Positions 59,922 to 64,000 of a stretch of 64,000 bases of DNA are shown here, piece after piece. The stretch is from Scleroderma bovista (taxonomy: Eukaryota; Basidiomycota; Agaricomycetes; Boletales; Sclerodermataceae): NCBI GenBank assembly GCA_037178675.1, contig JAYMGJ010000098.1, positions 62,001-126,000 on the forward strand, read 5' to 3'. The first letter of the stretch is position 1. Each line of letters starts with the position of its first letter. A program made the position numbers and the translations under genes. The notes below the pieces were generated by a model. The model saw only the letters and a program-made list of their open reading frames with translations, did no database searches and was not told the DNA's origin.

Positions 59922-60489
59922 CTACAGCCGTTGCAAGAATTGCTTAATCCCAGCTTCGTTAAGAGCACCTATGAAGTGGTCGGCGGGTGAGCCGTCTCTG
60001 AATGCTACAACAGTAGGTAGCGACGTTATCTGCATGATCATGCGTATCAGGTAGGAGGAAACACCAGTGAACGGTGGCGTACGCGATACTGTTGTGCAAG
60101 CTCTTTCTGTTTTTCAATATCGATGGTAACCAAGTCCACCGAACGACCGCTCCCTGTTTTCAACGACGGGTCCACTGTGAGCCTTTGCAGTATGGGAGAA
60201 ATCATTCTGCAAGGGCCGCACCAGCTGGAATGAAAGTGCGAGGATACGTGAGGTGTAAATAGGGCAATGAGAGTAATCCGCACTCGGCATAAAAATCGAC
60301 AAGGACGACTTTATTACTTGAACTCGTGTTTAGTGCGACCTTGGTAAATGTCTAAGGGCGCAAATTTGGATCAAACAGGAATGGAGGATGAACGCGACGC
60401 ACTGCATGGTTGGCATCTAGGTGCTGTTCACGACAAGCCAGAGACGTATGTAGATGTCTCCGGCTTGCAAACCGAGCGCATTGGCGCAT
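59922..60489 (-). CDS. Mitochondrial thioredoxin
   Basis: Disulfide reductase. ATG 60,489 gives MRQCARFASRRHLHTSLACR, an Arg-rich presequence typical of mitochondrial import. An intron (GTGCGT...CTTAG, phase 0) joins DANHA to TFTKVALNTSSSNKVVLVDF. Another joins YA to DWCGPCRMISPILQRLTVDP, with active site WCGPC, then VDLVTIDIEKQKELAQQY and, after a third intron, ITSLPTVVAFRDGSPADHFI (cis-Pro in SLPT) with GALNEAGIKQFLQRL and the stop at 59,922-59,924. All thioredoxin landmarks are present. Divergent from NOC4 with about 122 bp between start codons. Confidence 0.92.
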
Positions 60490-60611
60490 CCAGGACGGCA
60501 TCGAGGCAATTCGAGTTCAAGTCGAAAATGCTTCAGTAAGGTGGCTCGCCGGACCGCCGGGCCTACGCTCCGCCCACCTTTGCTTTTTTTCTTCCAACGG
60601 TCGACATCATC

Positions 60612-62801
60612 ATGCCTGCGAGCTCTCTGCCACCGCCAACCAAAAGACGGAAAACGAAACAGAATGCAGACATCATCAAAGAACTGGAGGCCGAGATTAC
60701 GACTGCCGTGACGAATAATACCTCCCTCAACTCCCTTTTGGATCTCCTGAACCTGTCACAAGAGACATCCCTCGCTGCAGATTTGTCCAAGATCATCTAC
60801 AGCCTGTACCGTATATTCATCGTTATAATATCCAGCGAAAAGCTTTCCCCTGGTGGTAGCGATGCCGCTAAACAGGTTCGCAAGTGGATATGGGAACGCT
60901 TAGACACCTTCGTGAAGCTCTTGGTCGGGCTGCTGCAGGATGAGGAACCCGTGCTAAGGGTATGTGTCAGCTTCTCGGGTAACCCTCTAATACACTCATG
61001 GATGGCTAGAAATCTGCGCTAGACATACTCTTTTCTCTGCTTAGGCATCTTTCGACGTCTCTCACGACCGCTAGTCCCGACAAACAACCCGGTTTTCACC
61101 ACTTGCATTTCAAGCACATAATCCATGGCCTTCTCCTCTGTCCCCCCTCGCGACGCCTGGGATCAAAAACGCCCCCTGAGGGTGAATTAATGCCGGACGT
61201 CCGAGATCATTTTGTTGACACTTGGCTCAGTGTTCATGACGACATCCGGTGGTGTTTCCTCCGAGAAGCGACGTAAGTAATTTCCATACATCCAAGAAGC
61301 ATTCAACAATAGCCCATCGTTTATAAGATATATGCTATCGCGATTTTCGGCCACTGAGCATCCAAACCTTCTCGCCAACCTATTGTCGCTCATGGAAAGA
61401 TTGACTATTTTCCCATCTGAGCCTTCGGAATTGAATTCCTGGTGGATACCTGAACTAGGAAAGAAGCCACCGCATCCGAGAAATCAAAAATCGGATGAAG
61501 GGGAAGTAGAGGAAGATATGGAAAAGCCAGAAACTGACGATGAAGACGATTGGCGCAAGTATTTTGATGAGGAACTCAAAGGCAAAGAAATGAACAAGCC
61601 GACTGGTATCAAGGGAAGAGCATACAGGCTGACCTTCCATCAATCCCTGCACTCGCTGCAAGCACACAGAGCTGTGTTCACGAAGTTGTGGCTTGGTTTC
61701 TTACCGTGTTTCTCATCTCTTCCGACAGCAGATAGTCGTGCACTCACCATCAGAGTGCTGAACATCGTGCATAGTGGTGTATTACCGCATTTGACGAGAC
61801 CGATACTCGTCATGGACTGGATCAGCGCATGTGTTGACCTTGGTAAGGACAAATCTGAAAGTAAATCTGCTTGTATTTACATTCATTAGGAGGGACCGTA
61901 GGTCTCCTGGCTCTCAATGGTCTATTCGCCTTGATCAAAGACTACAATCTGTAAGACCATTCAACATTATTCGGACACCCATTGAAGCTCTCGGTGCAGG
62001 GATTACCCTCAGTTTTACACTAAGCTTTATGCTTTTCTTGACAAGGATGTCCTTCACCTGAAGCATCGTGCCAGATTTTTTCGTTTGACAGAATTATTCC
62101 TGAGTTCGACGTGAGCATTACAGTTGCTTTGTTTGAAGGCTAAGTAGAATTGTTTTCTGCAGGCACTTGCCAGCGGCACTGCTTGCTTCGTTCGTGAAGA
62201 GACTTTCGCGGTTGTCACTAAACGCTCCCCCCGCGGCAATCGTTATGATCATACCATTCACATATAACGTTCTCAAGCGCCATCCTGTTCTGATGACAAT
62301 GATACATCGATCAGGTCATGACAAAGAATTATTTAATGGTCTGTCTACTGTCTTCCAGGTCACCAGAGTTCCTGACGAAACTTTGTAGATCCATTCTTAC
62401 CTCATGAAACGAATCCAAATGTCACAAATGCCATTGATTCGTCATTATGGGAGCTTTACAGCCACAAAAATCATTACGATGTCGCGGTCTTGACACTTGC
62501 GCGTATATTTGAGGAAGCATTCACCAAACCGAGCTACTCTATGGAAGATTTCCTTGACCACACATACAACACCGTAAGCTACAATATTACGTATCTCGAG
62601 ATCACTTGGATTTTAATGCAGTGGAAACAGCTGCTTGAGGCTGAGTTTAAGCGCAAGTTAAAGAAGGAGCCTGCTCTGGCAACAGAACTCGTCAAGGATC
62701 CGTTTCCAGTGTGTGTTATGGACTCTCCTGAGGTCGCTGAAGACCCTGAAAACGTGGAGCGGGATGTGATCAGCGAGCTCTGGACCTTTGGATCATCATA
62801 G
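60612..62801 (+). CDS. NOC4: NOC4, nucleolar complex protein for 40S biogenesis
   Basis: Noc4 with Nop14 drives pre-40S maturation and export. ATG 60,612 (MPASSLPPPTKRRKTKQNAD, a nuclear signal). HEAT-like helices follow: WIWERLDTFVKLLVGLLQDE, KSALDILFSLLRHLSTSLTT, RDHFVDTWLSVHDDIRWCFL and HPNLLANLLSLMERLTIFPS. The acidic linker (ETDDEDDWRKYFDEELKG) precedes the CBF/Noc domain: RLTFHQSLHSLQAHRAVFTK with LWLGFLPC, VLNIVHSGVLPHLTRPILVM with DW, GGTVGLLALNGLFALIKDYN, and HRARFFRLTELFLSSTHLPA with LLASFVKRLSRLSL. It then reads AIDSSLWELYSHKNHYDVAV with LTLARIFEEAFTKPSYSMED, and ends DVISELWTFGSS. Domain order is standard for Noc4. Confidence 0.92.
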
Positions 62802-62921
62802 TGTAGATTTGTTGGATATTCATGCAGTAGCCTTGATGTACTTCAAACAATGTCAAACAAGTCACTGGCAGGCTGCAACTGTGCACACAAAATATCTAAC
62901 CTCTGCTCGGACTATGTCGTG

Positions 62922-64000
62922 ATGGATGCCATCAGGGTTTCGAAGGTATCCCCGGATCACATAAAGCCCAAGCAGCGCAATTTCTTACAAACTGCAGGTC
63001 GAAAAGGTACTCTGCGGCAAGTCAGGGAGTGGTCACTACGGATCACTTCACCTGACTGCGCACCATCTGATATTCCGTTACGAAGACACAAGGAAAGAGG
63101 AGATGTGGGCGAGTCTAACCTTCGCACTTGCTTCCACCCCTGTTGACATGTGTCTTAGGTGCCATATCCATTAATCTCGTTGGTGCTTCAACTCCCGCAG
63201 ACTTTACAAGGTCAAAGCCCTCTAACATTCCACACACGTTCCTTTGAAACCTTCTCCCTATTGTTTGATATCGATCGCGATGCGGCCGATGTCTTTGAGA
63301 GCGTGAAGGAGTTAACGGTGTGCAGTGAGTATGATGTCTAACCTTGGTCCCGCAGCCGCTAATAGACAACAGCATCTGTTAATCAACTTTATGCATTTTT
63401 CTATTCGCCCAATCCCCCGTTTGACGCCGAGGGAGGATGGAATGTCTATTCTCCTAGAAGGGAGTTTGGCCGGATGGGGGTGGGTACTCGCACTAAGGCA
63501 TGGCGATTCACGGACATAAATAAGGACTATCAAGTTGGTCATTTTCCACTCTGTCGATGACCGTAATCTTGACCTTATTCTTAGTTCTCCCCCACTTATC
63601 CGTCTCTTCTAGTAGTCCCAACACGAATCAGTGATTCTACGTTACATTATGCAGCAAAATACAGAAGTAAATGCAGAATACCTGCTTTGACTTATTTACA
63701 CTGGGCGAATTATGTGGGTTTTGGTTCTCGTGTTATTGATCCTTCTCGGCTAGTAATTGATTAATGTGCGCTCTTTAGGGCACCATCACCCGTTCAAGTC
63801 AACCCATGGTTGGTATCAAACAGAATCGGTCAGTTCAGGACGAAAAGCTCGTAGAAGCCATATTTCAATCGCACTATTTCCCCGAATCACGGTTGTCAAG
63901 CACACCGGTCTACGGTGCCACTGCCACGAATCTTATTGTAGACGCTAGGCCAACGGCTAATGCTATGGCGAACACTGCCAGAGGTGCTGGAACTGAAAAC
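62922..64000 (+). CDS. YMR1: Myotubularin-family phosphoinositide 3-phosphatase, 3' end outside window
   Basis: Dephosphorylates PI3P and PI(3,5)P2. ATG 62,922 (MDAIRVSK) is joined across GTATCC...CTGCAG to VEKVLCGKSGSGHYGSLHLT with AHHLIFRYEDTRKEEMW (PH-GRAM). A GC-AG intron at 63,109-63,158 then leads to VPYPLISLVLQLPQTLQGQS and FHTRSFETFSLLFDIDRDAA. Later exons: SICYTFYAFFYSPNPPFDAE, GWNVYSPRREFGRMGVGTRT, AWRFTDINKDYQ, TYPSRLIVPTRISDSTLHYA, and RIPALTYLHWANY, then GTITRSSQPMVGIKQNRSVQ with DEKLVEAIFQSHYF and VYGATATNLIVDARPTANAM. The catalytic Cx5R loop lies beyond the window edge, so activity cannot be judged. A longer frame back to 62,850 is possible. Confidence 0.92.

Noticed and set aside
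1..64000. tRNA, rRNA, CRISPR or intact transposon
   Set aside because: I looked for B-box-like sequences, direct repeat arrays, long inverted repeats and transposase motifs by eye and saw none that hold up; tRNAscan-SE and a repeat search would be decisive.

Overview
The window is nuclear DNA from a filamentous basidiomycete, most likely a mushroom-forming Agaricomycete. Genes are broken by many introns of about 50-60 nt, and some exons are under 30 nt. The protein set is typical of that group: two heterotrimeric G-protein gamma subunits, a Zn2Cys6 factor with a fungal_trans domain, a fungal-type mRNA guanylyltransferase without a triphosphatase domain, an ECL1-family zinc protein, and a small Ser/Pro-rich protein that I recall from other Agaricomycetes. 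I found no rRNA, tRNA, CRISPR array or intact mobile element. Almost every real gene was read by joining exons across frames, so most boundaries were checked by codon phase and family conservation, not by transcripts.

Layout. 1-10.8 kb: 3'-truncated glutamine synthetase-like gene (-), WD40 protein (+), Tim17/22/23-family protein (-), FMP25-like RCC1 protein (+), mitochondrial ribosomal bL27m (-), SKP1 (+) and mRNA capping enzyme (+). 11.5-19.3 kb: Ser/Pro-rich conserved protein (-), a degenerate stretch, ATG15 lipase (-), an unassigned 0.9 kb, phosphopantetheine adenylyltransferase (-) and the ERF2-type DHHC palmitoyltransferase (+). 19.4-26.4 kb: Zn2Cys6 transcription factor (+) and a LIM-domain protein (+). 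26.7-36 kb, all on the minus strand: SAC/hSac2 phosphoinositide phosphatase, proteasome beta5, a Cys/Met-metabolism PLP enzyme and a flavin monooxygenase. 36.3-44.6 kb: SNU13 (+), UBC9 (-), mS38/COX24 (+), GPI10 mannosyltransferase (-), a DUF3835/URI-like protein (-) and PNO1 (+). 45-54.4 kb: GID7/WDR26 (-), ECL1-family protein (-) and VPS54 (-). 54.5-64 kb: metaxin-like protein (+), TLC-domain protein (-), G-gamma A (-), a coiled-coil protein (+), G-gamma B (+), mitochondrial thioredoxin (-), NOC4 (+) and a myotubularin phosphatase (+, runs off the window).

The genes are mostly housekeeping and do not form an operon or biosynthetic cluster. Recurring themes are mitochondrial biogenesis (Tim17-like, FMP25, bL27m, mS38, metaxin, thioredoxin), ribosome biogenesis and splicing (PNO1, NOC4, SNU13), ubiquitin and proteasome functions (SKP1, UBC9, GID7, PRE2), and membranes or phosphoinositides (SAC, myotubularin, VPS54, ERF2, GPI10, ATG15, TLC). 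Many neighbours are divergent, with 100-170 bp between start codons. The most distinctive local feature is a pair of G-gamma genes in opposite orientation, 1.5 kb apart, with different CaaX boxes, flanking an unrecognised coiled-coil gene.
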